Source of the DNA: Crocinitomicaceae bacterium
Lineage (GTDB): Bacteria; Bacteroidota; Bacteroidia; Flavobacteriales_D; Parvicellaceae
Assembly (NCBI GenBank): GCA_002723085.1
Contig: PBNK01000003.1
Span: 1-50,360 of the forward strand
DNA length: 50,360 nucleotides
Direction of reading: 5' to 3'
Within the stretch, counting starts at the first letter, position 1. Each line of letters begins with the position of its first letter. This document shows positions 1 through 8,742 of the stretch, in pieces. The notes beneath the pieces were generated by a model. It searched no databases. It saw nothing but the letters and a program-made list of their open reading frames with translations, and was not told the DNA's origin. The position numbers and the translations under genes were made by a program.

Positions 1-1611
1 GAAAGAATATAAAGCTCTCTGGTATTACATCTTTCATGTATACCGTAGAGGTCATTAGTGCATCTTGTATTCGCTTAGCGTAGTTGATGCTGTCGGTAAT
101 TTCTTGATGTGATTCATTTAGTTTATCATGTGTTTCATTTAGCTTTTGGTGTTGACCTTCTATAACTACTTTTTGAGCTCTAGTCTTTCGTAATTGTACA
201 AATACAAACCCTAAAGACACTAGAACCAATCCTACTATGACAAGCAATCCTGTTCTTCTTTGTTTTTCGCTTTTTAGCTGTTCTTCCTTAGCTAGGTTTT
301 CTGCTTGTTGAATTAGAATTTCATCGGCATGCGCAATACTATCGGCTATAGCCTGTTTCTCGTATTCGTACTTAAATTCTTTTTGTATCATTGCTTCTTT
401 GTTTTCTATTCTAAGTATGCTATCACGCATTTCAATGTATAGCTCGTACATTTCAAGTGCTTGGTTGTTTTTTCCAAGCTTTTTATTGATTTCCCATAAA
501 TATTTAGAAGAATTTCGAATTGCTTCAACTCTACCTATTTCCTTTGCAATACTAAGTGCATTTGTACATTTTTCCAGCGCTTTAGTATAGTATCCCTGTA
601 AATAATAAATATATCCAAAGCTATTTAAAGATATAGAAATGCCATTTTTATCTCCTATTTCTTCTTTTATCTTTATGCTTTTATTGTAATATTCCAAGGC
701 TTTAACGTAATTACCTTGATTTTTATAAATATTCCCAATATTATTTATACAACTAGAAGTAATAAATTTATCCCCTAACTTCTCACTAATTTTTATACTT
801 CTAGAGTAATGTTTAATGGCTTTTCGTCATCGCCCTGATCAAAATAAATACTCCCTAGGTTAATTAAAGTTTTTGAAATGCCATCATATTGTTCTAATAA
901 CTCATATATTTCTAAACTTCTAGAATAATATTTAATGGCTTTATCGTAATTACCCAGATCATTATTGACTATTCCAATGGATGATAAAATGTCAGCAATA
1001 CCTTTTTTATTTCCAACTTCCTCAGCTATTTTTAAGCTCTTAATGTAATAGTCTAGGGCTTTAGCTAGGTCGCCTTTGTCATGATAAATCATTCCTATAT
1101 TAAGTAAAGTATTGCCAATAAATTTTTTATTTCCTATTTCTTCAGCTATTTTTAAGCCTCTAGTATAATATTCCATGGCTTTGGCGTCGTTACCCAAAAG
1201 ATTATAAACAGCACCTATATTATTTAAACAACCAGCGATTCTTCTTTTATTTCCATCTTCCTCAGCTATTATTAAACTTTTGGTATAATAGTCTATGGTT
1301 TTATCATAATCTTGTCTAATATAAAAAGACGTTCCTTGCGTATTTAGTGCATCTGCCATCCATTTCTTGTTGCTAACAGATTCAGCTAGTTTATATTGTA
1401 ACCCAGCAAAATAAAAAGCGCTATCTGGCTGAGAAAACAAATAACCATCCCAAGCTATGCTTTTCATTGCTTTAAGTCGATTGGTATCTGGTTGGGTTTT
1501 GTCGTTCCAAACACCCCATAATGAATCTAGGTTGACTTGAGCTTTGCTGCTGAATGAGATTAGCAGAAAAAGTAGAAAGAGATATTTTTGTAAAGTTTTG
1601 ATTAGTTGAAT
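1..1611 (-). pseudogene. TPR signalling protein with coiled coil, frameshifted and cut by the window edge
   Basis: The reading frame starts with a signal peptide (KTLQKYLFLLFLLISF then SSKAQ) and runs through about seven TPR units of 40 residues. Near base 821 one base is missing. The frame then continues in the -1 register through more TPRs, a membrane helix (GLLVIVGLVLVSLGFVFVQL), a coiled coil and the stretch NYAKRIQDALMTS, open to base 1. In Bacteroidota that last stretch usually leads into a SpoIIE/PP2C phosphatase or histidine kinase domain, so this is probably a membrane signal-transduction protein, but the output domain is outside the window. No ATG precedes the signal peptide in frame; the only upstream candidates are ATT/ATC codons near 1611-1600. 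The first in-frame ATG (1467) would lose the signal peptide. It may be a real pseudogene or a sequencing error. Confidence 0.72.
640..1340 (-). repeat. 120-bp tandem DNA repeats encoding TPR units
   Basis: Six successive copies of the repeat core (atgg or aagg followed by ct/tt) lie at 1295, 1175, 1055, 935, 816 and 696. The spacing is 120, 120, 120, 119 and 120 bases, i.e. 40 codons per TPR unit. The single 119-base spacing marks the frameshift. Such near-identical tandem units are prone to recombination and to misassembly. Confidence 0.8.
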
Positions 1612-1630
1612 ATACTAAATAGTATTCAAC
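1605..1630. repeat. Inverted repeat at the TPR gene start
   Basis: Arms GTTGAATA (1605-1612) and TATTCAAC (1623-1630) form an 8-bp stem with a 10-base loop, between the lipoprotein stop and the TPR signal-peptide codons. No clear T-run follows on the minus strand, so it is a poor terminator. It could be an operator or an RNA hairpin covering the start. Confidence 0.45.
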
Positions 1631-1652
1631 TTTAGATTAAAAATAAAATCAA

Positions 1653-2525
1653 CTATCGCATGTAACTACCATCAGGTAGCACAGTGGGCAAACTATATGT
1701 AGTATCTGTCAATATTGCATATACAGCTGGGTCCATAGATTGCACCAAAGCGGGTGTATTGGCTTTCCATTCGTGGCCTATTTTATCTAATCTACCAGGA
1801 TAATCTTGAGCACCTAATAAAGAAGTTAATGCCCAATAAAAATATTCAGTAACCTGACAATCGTATTCGCAAGTTCTGTCGTCATAACTGTACCATGCAT
1901 CAGACGAATAACTAGAAGGAATGCTGGTATACTGACCACCTCTAGCTAAGTCCATGGCATTAGCAATTTCAGAACCTTGTTGCTCCCCAAAAATCGATGG
2001 GTACACTTGAGAATAACCGCTGTGTGTTATCAAATGCAACACTTCTTCAAATGTTGCATCAAATGGGGCATCGTAATTCCAATTAGGGTATATTTCGCTG
2101 CCGTACAAGTCTTGCAATTTGTATTGGTCTTCTATGTTTCTTCCACTGTTAAATGCTGCGCGTTGATCTTTTGAGTTTTCGGTTCCAAACAACACCATTG
2201 ACGATTGATTTTCAATCATTTTGTCCAAAACCAAGGGATTATCAATAATGCTGTCTTCATCGTTGTCTAAATATTGCGCCATAACGTTAGCTGCATGAAG
2301 TAAATCTTGATCGCTAACAGTTGATGTAGCGTATAGCATTATTCCAAATACATTCACTTTTTTGCAAAACACATTGAATGCTCGCTCAGGAGAATCGTCA
2401 TTACTTACAATGGTGAAATAATCGTTACCTGAATTGGTAAAATCACAAGTACTTGGTGTTTTGGGTGCCTTAGCACACGAACCCACTATGAAACATAAAC
2501 TTAAAAGAAAAGAGGCTTTTTTCAT
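1653..2525 (-). CDS. Putative lipoprotein with ExxHxxxH motif
   Basis: A 290-residue protein with a lipoprotein signal (MKKASFLLSLCFIVGSC, Cys17), so probably membrane-anchored on the periplasmic side. Residues 87-95 (DNDEDSIID) resemble a calcium-binding DxDxD loop. Residues 160-168 (EEVLHLITH) put two glutamates and two histidines in a spacing that could bind a metal, but this is not a canonical HExxH protease site. I do not recognise the family. The start at 2525 is chosen because it gives the signal peptide; a longer frame runs back into trxB. It lies 5 bases after trxB on the same strand and is probably co-transcribed with it. Confidence 0.8.
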   Translation of the reverse strand: MKKASFLLSLCFIVGSCAKAPKTPSTCDFTNSGNDYFTIVSNDDSPERAFNVFCKKVNVFGIMLYATSTVSDQDLLHAANVMAQYLDNDEDSIIDNPLVLDKMIENQSSMVLFGTENSKDQRAAFNSGRNIEDQYKLQDLYGSEIYPNWNYDAPFDATFEEVLHLITHSGYSQVYPSIFGEQQGSEIANAMDLARGGQYTSIPSSYSSDAWYSYDDRTCEYDCQVTEYFYWALTSLLGAQDYPGRLDKIGHEWKANTPALVQSMDPAVYAILTDTTYSLPTVLPDGSYMR

Positions 2526-2530
2526 AACTA

Positions 2531-3484
2531 CTAATGTAGTCCTTTTGCAGCTAAATACCTTTCGGCATCTAATGCAGCCATGCAACCTGTACCAGCTGCT
2601 GTTACCGCTTGTCGGTAAACGTGATCGGCAGCATCGCCCGAAACAAATACACCTTCTATATTGGTTTTTGATGTCCCCGGATTATTTACAATATACCCAG
2701 TTTCATCCATTTCTAACCAAGGGCTAAATACCTGAGTATTAGGTGTATGACCTATTGCAATGAAAGCTCCAGTACAAGCGATTTCGTGTTTAGCTTGTGT
2801 TTGATTATTAACCACTCTAACGCCTGTAACTACATTGCCATCTCCCAATACCTCATCTAATTCTGTATTGTGTAAAATCTCAATATTTTTAATTCCTCTT
2901 ACTCTTTCAGCCATGATTTTAGAGGCTCTAAACTCGTCTCTTCTTACCAACATAGTAACTTTGGTACATATGTTTGATAAATAAGCCGCTTCTTCACAAG
3001 CAGAATCTCCAGCACCAACAATTATGGTGTCTTGACCTTTATAAAAGAATCCATCACAAACGGCACAAGCTGAAACACCACCTCCATTAGCTAGGTAATG
3101 TTGTTCGGACTCAAGTCCTAAGTAACGAGCAGAAGCACCAGTTGAAATAATAATGGTATCAGAATGAATTTCTTTAGTATCGTCTACCCATACTTTATGA
3201 ACTGGACCAGAAAAATCAACTTTTGTTATCATTCCCATTCGAACATCTGTTCCAAATCGTTTGGCTTGGTTTTCTAATTGTACCATCATTTCTGTTCCAT
3301 TAACTCCATCAGGATATCCAGGGAAGTTATCTACATCTGTTGTAGTGGTTAATTGACCACCTGGTTGCATTCCTTGGTACAACACTGGAGCCATATTGGC
3401 TCTTGATGCATAAATAGCGGCTGTGAAACCTGCAGGACCAGACCCTACAATAAGACATTTTACTTTTTCAATAGATTCAGACAT
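2531..3484 (-). CDS. trxB: Thioredoxin-disulfide reductase
   Basis: This flavoenzyme of 317 residues reduces thioredoxin with NADPH in the cytoplasm. The FAD-binding GSGPAG is at residues 14-19, the redox pair CAVC at 140-143 and the NADP-binding GAGDSACEEA near 157-166. A C-terminal FAD motif (VFVSGDAAD) follows. Length and motif order match the low-molecular-weight bacterial TrxB family. A promoter-like box and a palindrome lie just upstream. The downstream lipoprotein is 5 bases away. Confidence 0.96.
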   Translation of the reverse strand: MSESIEKVKCLIVGSGPAGFTAAIYASRANMAPVLYQGMQPGGQLTTTTDVDNFPGYPDGVNGTEMMVQLENQAKRFGTDVRMGMITKVDFSGPVHKVWVDDTKEIHSDTIIISTGASARYLGLESEQHYLANGGGVSACAVCDGFFYKGQDTIIVGAGDSACEEAAYLSNICTKVTMLVRRDEFRASKIMAERVRGIKNIEILHNTELDEVLGDGNVVTGVRVVNNQTQAKHEIACTGAFIAIGHTPNTQVFSPWLEMDETGYIVNNPGTSKTNIEGVFVSGDAADHVYRQAVTAAGTGCMAALDAERYLAAKGLH

Positions 3485-3504
3485 TTTTTAAAATTTTTGA
3501 AGAA

Positions 3505-3512
3505 CAAATATA
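3505..3512 (-). promoter_or_regulatory. Promoter -7 box of trxB
   Basis: On the minus strand the sequence reads TATATTTG, a perfect match to the Bacteroidota TAnnTTTG box, 20 bases before the trxB ATG. Confidence 0.6.
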
Positions 3513-3519
3513 CTATTAT

Positions 3520-3534
3520 TCAAATGTGATTTGA
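3520..3534. promoter_or_regulatory. Palindrome upstream of trxB
   Basis: TCAAATGTGATTTGA is a perfect 6-bp dyad with a 3-base centre, 7 bases upstream of the trxB -7 box. Its position between the -33 and -7 regions suits an operator. The binding protein is unknown. Confidence 0.4.
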
Positions 3535-3540
3535 AAGGAG

Positions 3541-4461
3541 TTATTCACAAATTAACGTATCGTAAGCAACTCCGTAGCCATAAAGAATTCCAATGCCGTC
3601 CCCTTCAACATTATAGGGCAGATTTCCAGGAGAAGAAAAAATACTTCCATTTGAAACTGCAGCATTTTCCATAGCTCTTACATACAAGTATATTGGATAG
3701 GTGGTAGTCGTAGACTTAACCACCACTGTATCGCCTCTTTTAAAAAAACCTTCTTCAATTCCTTCATCGTCAGGCCCTTCAAATATACCGTCTTCACCTC
3801 TAGCAAAAACAAAATCAAAAGTTAATCCATTAAAGAGTTTATCGTCTGTAGAACTGCCTATTGGGGCTAACGGCCTGCTGTCTTTCATCTGTCCAAGAAC
3901 ACTATCGTGAGGAGGTGGATAATTGTATGTATATCTATTTATTCGTTGTGCAAACCAACGATAACAGTTGCCTACCGTATCTGGATCAGTAAATTTTGAC
4001 CAAATAAAGCCTAAAGAATCGTAAGCAGGGTAAGCCTCAAACCATAGGCTGTCTAAGCCTAGTGAATAAGGAATTTTAGTACGTGCAATTAGTTCTTTAT
4101 CTCCCGATTGGACCGTAAGTTTATAATTGGTTCCAAATTCTCCAATCGCTGCAGGATCAAGGCTAGTATAAACAGATATTCCATTGAAAGTTATTTCTTG
4201 AAGTGGAATGTTTTCAGTTCCATTGAACAGAATAACATTGGCATCATGAACAAACACATTTTCGAATGTACTGCTATCAATAGGATCGAAATAACCCTGG
4301 CTATTTGTTAAAAAGATAACAGGAGGTTGGCCACTTTCTAACGTGCCCTCCAAAACTAATGTTTGTTCAACATCAGGCAAATCAAATTCTATCTGTTTTT
4401 GACAAGATAGATTTATAATAAGGACTAAAAGTGTAAACGATATGTTGATTATTGATTTCAT
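3541..4461 (-). CDS. DUF4249 family outer-membrane lipoprotein
   Basis: A 306-residue protein with a lipobox (LIINLSC, Cys20) followed by QKQIEFDLPDVEQTLVLEG, typical of DUF4249. Members are lipoproteins encoded beside TonB-dependent receptors and are thought to act as SusD-like partners, although the substrate is unknown. Its ATG overlaps the stop of the upstream receptor gene by one base (TAATG), so translation of the two is probably coupled. Confidence 0.88.
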   Translation of the reverse strand: MKSIINISFTLLVLIINLSCQKQIEFDLPDVEQTLVLEGTLESGQPPVIFLTNSQGYFDPIDSSTFENVFVHDANVILFNGTENIPLQEITFNGISVYTSLDPAAIGEFGTNYKLTVQSGDKELIARTKIPYSLGLDSLWFEAYPAYDSLGFIWSKFTDPDTVGNCYRWFAQRINRYTYNYPPPHDSVLGQMKDSRPLAPIGSSTDDKLFNGLTFDFVFARGEDGIFEGPDDEGIEEGFFKRGDTVVVKSTTTTYPIYLYVRAMENAAVSNGSIFSSPGNLPYNVEGDGIGILYGYGVAYDTLICE

Positions 4462-6866
4462 TAAAATTTAAAATTCCATGTTATTGATGGTAGAATTGGA
4501 AATAAAGAAACTTGATATGCTCCAAAATCAGCTGTTCCTTGAACAGGGTCTCCACTGTAATCAAAAAAGATAAAATATGGATTTAACCTGTTGTACAAAT
4601 TATAAACTGAAAAATTCCAAGATGAAATTAATTTTTTCTTTCTTAAAATTGTTTCTCCAGTTTCAGGATTAATATCTTCTTTTTTTTCTTTTGCGTCAAT
4701 AGTTAATGACAAATCCATTCTATGATAAGGATCCATTCTGTAAGCATTTCTTTTGCTCCAAACTGTAATTAAACGATTTTCTTGTAAAGAATACCATCTT
4801 CTTTCAGGCAATGAAATTGAATTTCCTGTTGCATAAACAAATACTGCTCCTACGTTAATTCTTGGTGTTATATCGTATTGCAACACTACTGACAAATCGT
4901 TTCTTCGATCAAATTTTGCAGGAAACCATTCTCCATTATCAATATCTTCAAATAGCCTCATGGTTTTAGACCAAGTATATCCTACCCATCCGTTAAAATC
5001 ACCCATTCTTTTTTTAACAAAAAATTCTGCTCCATATGAATATCCATTTCCAAAAGTAAGTTGATTGTCTACATTGTTGTTTAAATTATCTTCAGGAAAA
5101 GAATTTTCTTTGTATTCAATTAGGTTCTTCAAGTCTTTATAATAAAGTTCAACAGATGCTTCGTATTTGTTGTCAATGAAATTCCTGAAATATCCGGCAC
5201 TGTATTGAGTTCCTATTTGTGGCTTAACAACTTCTGTGCTTGGAAACCATAAATCAGTAGGTAAAGAAATAGAAGAAATGGATGCAAGATGTATGTACTG
5301 GTAGTTGTGAGAAATTCCCAATTTTATAGATGAGTTATCGTTAAATAAATATCTGGCAGAAAACCTTGGCTCAGGACCAAAGTAGGTTTTAATGGTTTCA
5401 AAATTTCCGTATTCTTTAATGGAGTCTGTAGTCCCTGTACTGGGGTTTTTGTAATATCTAGTAAAAGGACCTATGTGTTGATACATAGACATTCTAAATC
5501 CTAAATTCACTTTTAAATTTTCAGTTATATCCCATTCATCTAATAGATAAAGGGCAGCTTCATTTCCAAAAATCTTTACGGTTTCACCAGTATCAAACTC
5601 AACATCACCAGAACTAGCGCCTACACTGCTTGGAATAAAACGATGAAGCGTATAATTCCAACCAAATTTTACATTGTGTAAAGAATTTGGATAAAACGTG
5701 AAATCTTGCTTTAAATTTCCATCTCTTATTCCTGATGCTAGTTTAAAATTAAAATTACTTGAACCGCCACCAAATTCGAAATTATAATCTGTAAAAACAG
5801 CTGTAGTATTTACAAAAAGCCTATCGCTAAATAAATGATTCCACCTTAAAGATGCTGTTGCATTTCCCCAAGGGACATTAAATTCAAAATCTAAATCTTT
5901 ATTCTTAAATGAGAAAACATCTCTTCCAAAATATCCACTCAAAAATAAACGGTCTTTGTCAGAAATTCGCCAATTTAATTTAGCCGTTAAATCATAAAAA
6001 AAGTAACCTGAACCTTTAAATGCAGATGAATCTTTTATGAATGGGTTGGTTAATACATCAATGTAAGTTCTTCTTCCAGAAAGTATAAAAGATGCTGTAT
6101 CTTCTTTAATTGGACCTTGAAGCGTTAATCTTGATGCAATTAGTCCTATTCCACCGTCTGCATGAAACGATTTATAATTTCCATCTTTCATTGTTATATC
6201 TAAAACAGATGATAATCTGCCCCCATAATTTGATGGCATACCTCCTTTAATTAAAGAAACGTTTTTTATAGCATCAGCATTAAAAACAGAAAAGAATCCA
6301 AATAAATGTGAGGCATTGTAAACGGTTGCTTCATCCAACAAAATTAAGTTTTGGTCGGGGCCTCCTCCCCTAACATAAAAACCTGTATTTCCTTCACCAC
6401 CTGATGAAACACCAGGTAAAAACTGAATGGTTTTAAGTACATCAACCTCTCCCATAAAAGCTGGGATAGTTTTAATTTTATCCATCGATAAATCTACCTT
6501 ACCCATTTGAGTACTTGTAGTGTTTTCGTCTGTTTGACGAGCTTCAACCACAACTTCATCTAAAACATCTTGGGCTTCTTTTAACTCAATATTTACTCTA
6601 ACATGATCTTGAAAATCTATCGTGCGAATTATATCTTTATAACCAACATATGAATACTTTACTTTATGGTTTCCTGATTCAAGTGTTATAGAATAAAATC
6701 CATAAACATTAGTAGATGTTCCTTTTCCTTCACCTTCAATAAAAATACTGGCTCCAATTAAAGCTTCACCAGAATTAACATCTTTAACATATCCACTTAA
6801 CGTATGTTGTTGACCAAAGGAAAAGCTTGAGACTAATGTAAAATATACGAAAAGAAATTTTTTCAC
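4461..6866 (-). CDS. TonB-dependent receptor with carboxypeptidase-like domain
   Basis: An 801-residue outer-membrane protein. A signal peptide ends near residue 18 (SFSFGQ). A carboxypeptidase-regulatory-like beta domain follows (residues 20-107: LSGYVKDVNSGEALIGASIF), then a TonB plug (near 120-230, with GFYVRGGGPDQNLILLDEA) and a 22-strand barrel to the end. It forms a pair with the DUF4249 lipoprotein directly downstream. The imported substrate cannot be told from sequence. A -7 box and an inverted repeat lie in its leader. Confidence 0.92.
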   Translation of the reverse strand: MKKFLFVYFTLVSSFSFGQQHTLSGYVKDVNSGEALIGASIFIEGEGKGTSTNVYGFYSITLESGNHKVKYSYVGYKDIIRTIDFQDHVRVNIELKEAQDVLDEVVVEARQTDENTTSTQMGKVDLSMDKIKTIPAFMGEVDVLKTIQFLPGVSSGGEGNTGFYVRGGGPDQNLILLDEATVYNASHLFGFFSVFNADAIKNVSLIKGGMPSNYGGRLSSVLDITMKDGNYKSFHADGGIGLIASRLTLQGPIKEDTASFILSGRRTYIDVLTNPFIKDSSAFKGSGYFFYDLTAKLNWRISDKDRLFLSGYFGRDVFSFKNKDLDFEFNVPWGNATASLRWNHLFSDRLFVNTTAVFTDYNFEFGGGSSNFNFKLASGIRDGNLKQDFTFYPNSLHNVKFGWNYTLHRFIPSSVGASSGDVEFDTGETVKIFGNEAALYLLDEWDITENLKVNLGFRMSMYQHIGPFTRYYKNPSTGTTDSIKEYGNFETIKTYFGPEPRFSARYLFNDNSSIKLGISHNYQYIHLASISSISLPTDLWFPSTEVVKPQIGTQYSAGYFRNFIDNKYEASVELYYKDLKNLIEYKENSFPEDNLNNNVDNQLTFGNGYSYGAEFFVKKRMGDFNGWVGYTWSKTMRLFEDIDNGEWFPAKFDRRNDLSVVLQYDITPRINVGAVFVYATGNSISLPERRWYSLQENRLITVWSKRNAYRMDPYHRMDLSLTIDAKEKKEDINPETGETILRKKKLISSWNFSVYNLYNRLNPYFIFFDYSGDPVQGTADFGAYQVSLFPILPSITWNFKF

Positions 6867-6885
6867 ATTGCGAATGTAATTATTT

Positions 6886-6915
6886 TGTTTAACTTATCAT
6901 TATAATAGTTAAACA
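6886..6915. repeat. Inverted repeat in the TonB receptor leader
   Basis: TGTTTAAC (6886-6893) and GTTAAACA (6908-6915) form a perfect 8-bp dyad with a 14-base AT-only loop. It sits between the -7 box and the start codon, so it could be an operator or an RNA stem-loop. Confidence 0.5.
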
Positions 6916-6921
6916 AATATA
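6914..6921 (-). promoter_or_regulatory. Promoter -7 box of the TonB receptor/DUF4249 operon
   Basis: Minus-strand TATATTTG matches TAnnTTTG exactly and lies 47 bases before the ATG. Confidence 0.55.
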
Positions 6922-6945
6922 TTTTTTTAACTTTTTTTGAAAATG

Positions 6946-7287
6946 TTATCCGCCTTTAAATTTAACTTTTGCTCCTAAGTTTTTTAGAAAAGCTCCAACT
7001 TTATCTTTATGATTTCCTTGAATGTATATTTCAGAATCTTTATATCCACCACCCACACCACACTGTTGCTTTAATTTTTTAGCAAGATCTTTAGCATCAT
7101 CATCAGATCCTACAAACCCTTCAACTAATGTTACCGATTTACCTGCCCTATTCTTTTTATCCAGAGAAACATATAATTTTTGCTCATTAAATGGAAGAGT
7201 TTCAATAAACTCATTTTCCTCTTCAAAATCAAAATCAGGATTAGTTGAATAAATTACGTTGAGGCGGTTTTTTTTTGATTTTCCCAA
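6946..7287 (-). CDS. yciH: SUI1/eIF1-family translation factor (YciH-like)
   Basis: A 113-residue protein with a C-terminal SUI1 fold. The conserved CGVGGGYKDSEIYIQGNHKD segment and the terminal KVKFKGG match bacterial YciH, a homologue of eukaryotic eIF1. A role in start-codon fidelity has been proposed for YciH. It lies 4 bases after the DUF389 gene and is probably the last gene of that transcription unit. Confidence 0.9.
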   Translation of the reverse strand: MGKSKKNRLNVIYSTNPDFDFEEENEFIETLPFNEQKLYVSLDKKNRAGKSVTLVEGFVGSDDDAKDLAKKLKQQCGVGGGYKDSEIYIQGNHKDKVGAFLKNLGAKVKFKGG

Positions 7288-7291
7288 AATA

Positions 7292-8734
7292 TTATTGGTT
7301 AAATATTAATACTTTATTGTTGTTTGAGTAAAAAGCTTTTAATTCTTTATTAATAAATTTTTCTACAGTTGACCTCTTTGGATTATCTATTGATTTATTT
7401 TTCCAATTAATTATAAAAACAAAGTTTGTATCCTTTACTCCATCAATTTCTTTAAATGTTTGACCGTAGTTCACAGATTTAATAATCGGGAAATGCGTTA
7501 AAATTCTTTTATTTAATTCATCCAAGTCATTATTCTTTCTTAAAATATTTTGGAGCTCAGATTTATATAAATCTCTTTCATCTGAAATAGACATTATTTT
7601 CTTATCATTATCAACTAAAATTTTATTTAATAATTCTTGCTCATCAATAGCTTTAGATTGAAGATTATTAATTTTCAACTCAACACCACTTAATTCATAA
7701 TTATTAAGTTTTAGTTTCCAATTTTTATTTTTCTCTTCATCTATAAACTTACCTCCAATGCTTAAATTAATTTTGGATAATTCATCATCAAAAATTAATT
7801 CTTTTGCTATGACCTCTATTTCAGGGTCAATTTCTATTTCACTTTTAATAAAATTATCAGCATTTTGAACAAAAATAGACTCTTGAACAATATTGTAAAA
7901 CTTAAAAATACTCGGAATTACAATGAGCAACAATACTATAAAAACATAAATTTTAACCTTCTTTTCGACTTTAGGATCTACATATTTAACCTTAGGAAAA
8001 TTTAGCAATTGAAGAACAATGTAAGTGGCTAAACAAATAAATACACTATTCAATAGAAACAAATAAAATGAGCCAATGAATATTGGCCAATTCCAAACTG
8101 CAATTCCATAACCAACTGTACATAAAGGTGGCATAAGAGCAGTTGCTATTGCCACACCAGGTAATACGGTAAGAGTTCCTGTTTTATCCTTAACTGAAGC
8201 TGCAATTACTCCAGCTAACCCTCCGAAGAATGCGATAGCAATGTCCAAGACATGAGGGTTAGTTCTGCTAAAAAGTTCAGGAAAATCTTTGTAAAAAGTA
8301 TCAGAGTCAACTTCATTTAAAGGATAAATAAAATAAAAGACAAATGAAGCTAAAACACTTGCCCCCACCATTATACCAAAGTTTTTTAATGAAGTAATTA
8401 GCACTTTGAAATTATTAGAGGACAAAGCATAGCCAATTCCTCTTATAGGTCCCATAAGAGGTGAAATTAACATGGCACCAATAATAACTGCTGGAGAATT
8501 ATTAATTAAACCAATGGAAGCAACTATAATTGAACAAATTAATATCCATACGCTAATGCCTGTGAATTCTATTTCATTGTTTATTTCAACTATGGTCTTA
8601 TCTCGATCTACATTATCATAAATTGAAAATAATTTTTTTATAAAACTCTTAAAAGACCCTAAAGCTTGCTTAACTGAAACTTTATCAACTTCAGATTTAA
8701 TTGGATCATAATCAATTTTATTAGGTTCATTCAT
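7292..8734 (-). CDS. DUF389 integral membrane protein
   Basis: A 480-residue protein. Residues 50-250 contain several membrane helices with the DUF389 signature (SPAVIIGAMLISPLMGPI and GVAIATALMPPLCTVGYG). The last 200 residues form a predicted soluble, charged region with one further helix (KIYVFIVLLLIVIPSIFKFY). The function of the family is not established. I chose the ATG at 8734; an in-frame GTG at 8743 overlaps the upstream stop and adds three residues. It lies 8 bases after the patatin gene. Confidence 0.88.
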   Translation of the reverse strand: MNEPNKIDYDPIKSEVDKVSVKQALGSFKSFIKKLFSIYDNVDRDKTIVEINNEIEFTGISVWILICSIIVASIGLINNSPAVIIGAMLISPLMGPIRGIGYALSSNNFKVLITSLKNFGIMVGASVLASFVFYFIYPLNEVDSDTFYKDFPELFSRTNPHVLDIAIAFFGGLAGVIAASVKDKTGTLTVLPGVAIATALMPPLCTVGYGIAVWNWPIFIGSFYLFLLNSVFICLATYIVLQLLNFPKVKYVDPKVEKKVKIYVFIVLLLIVIPSIFKFYNIVQESIFVQNADNFIKSEIEIDPEIEVIAKELIFDDELSKINLSIGGKFIDEEKNKNWKLKLNNYELSGVELKINNLQSKAIDEQELLNKILVDNDKKIMSISDERDLYKSELQNILRKNNDLDELNKRILTHFPIIKSVNYGQTFKEIDGVKDTNFVFIINWKNKSIDNPKRSTVEKFINKELKAFYSNNNKVLIFNQ

Positions 8735-8742
8735 AATAATCA

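Noticed and set aside
2434-2727. Plus-strand frame across the trxB/lipoprotein junction
   Set aside because: It lies antisense to two well-supported genes and has no recognisable domain.
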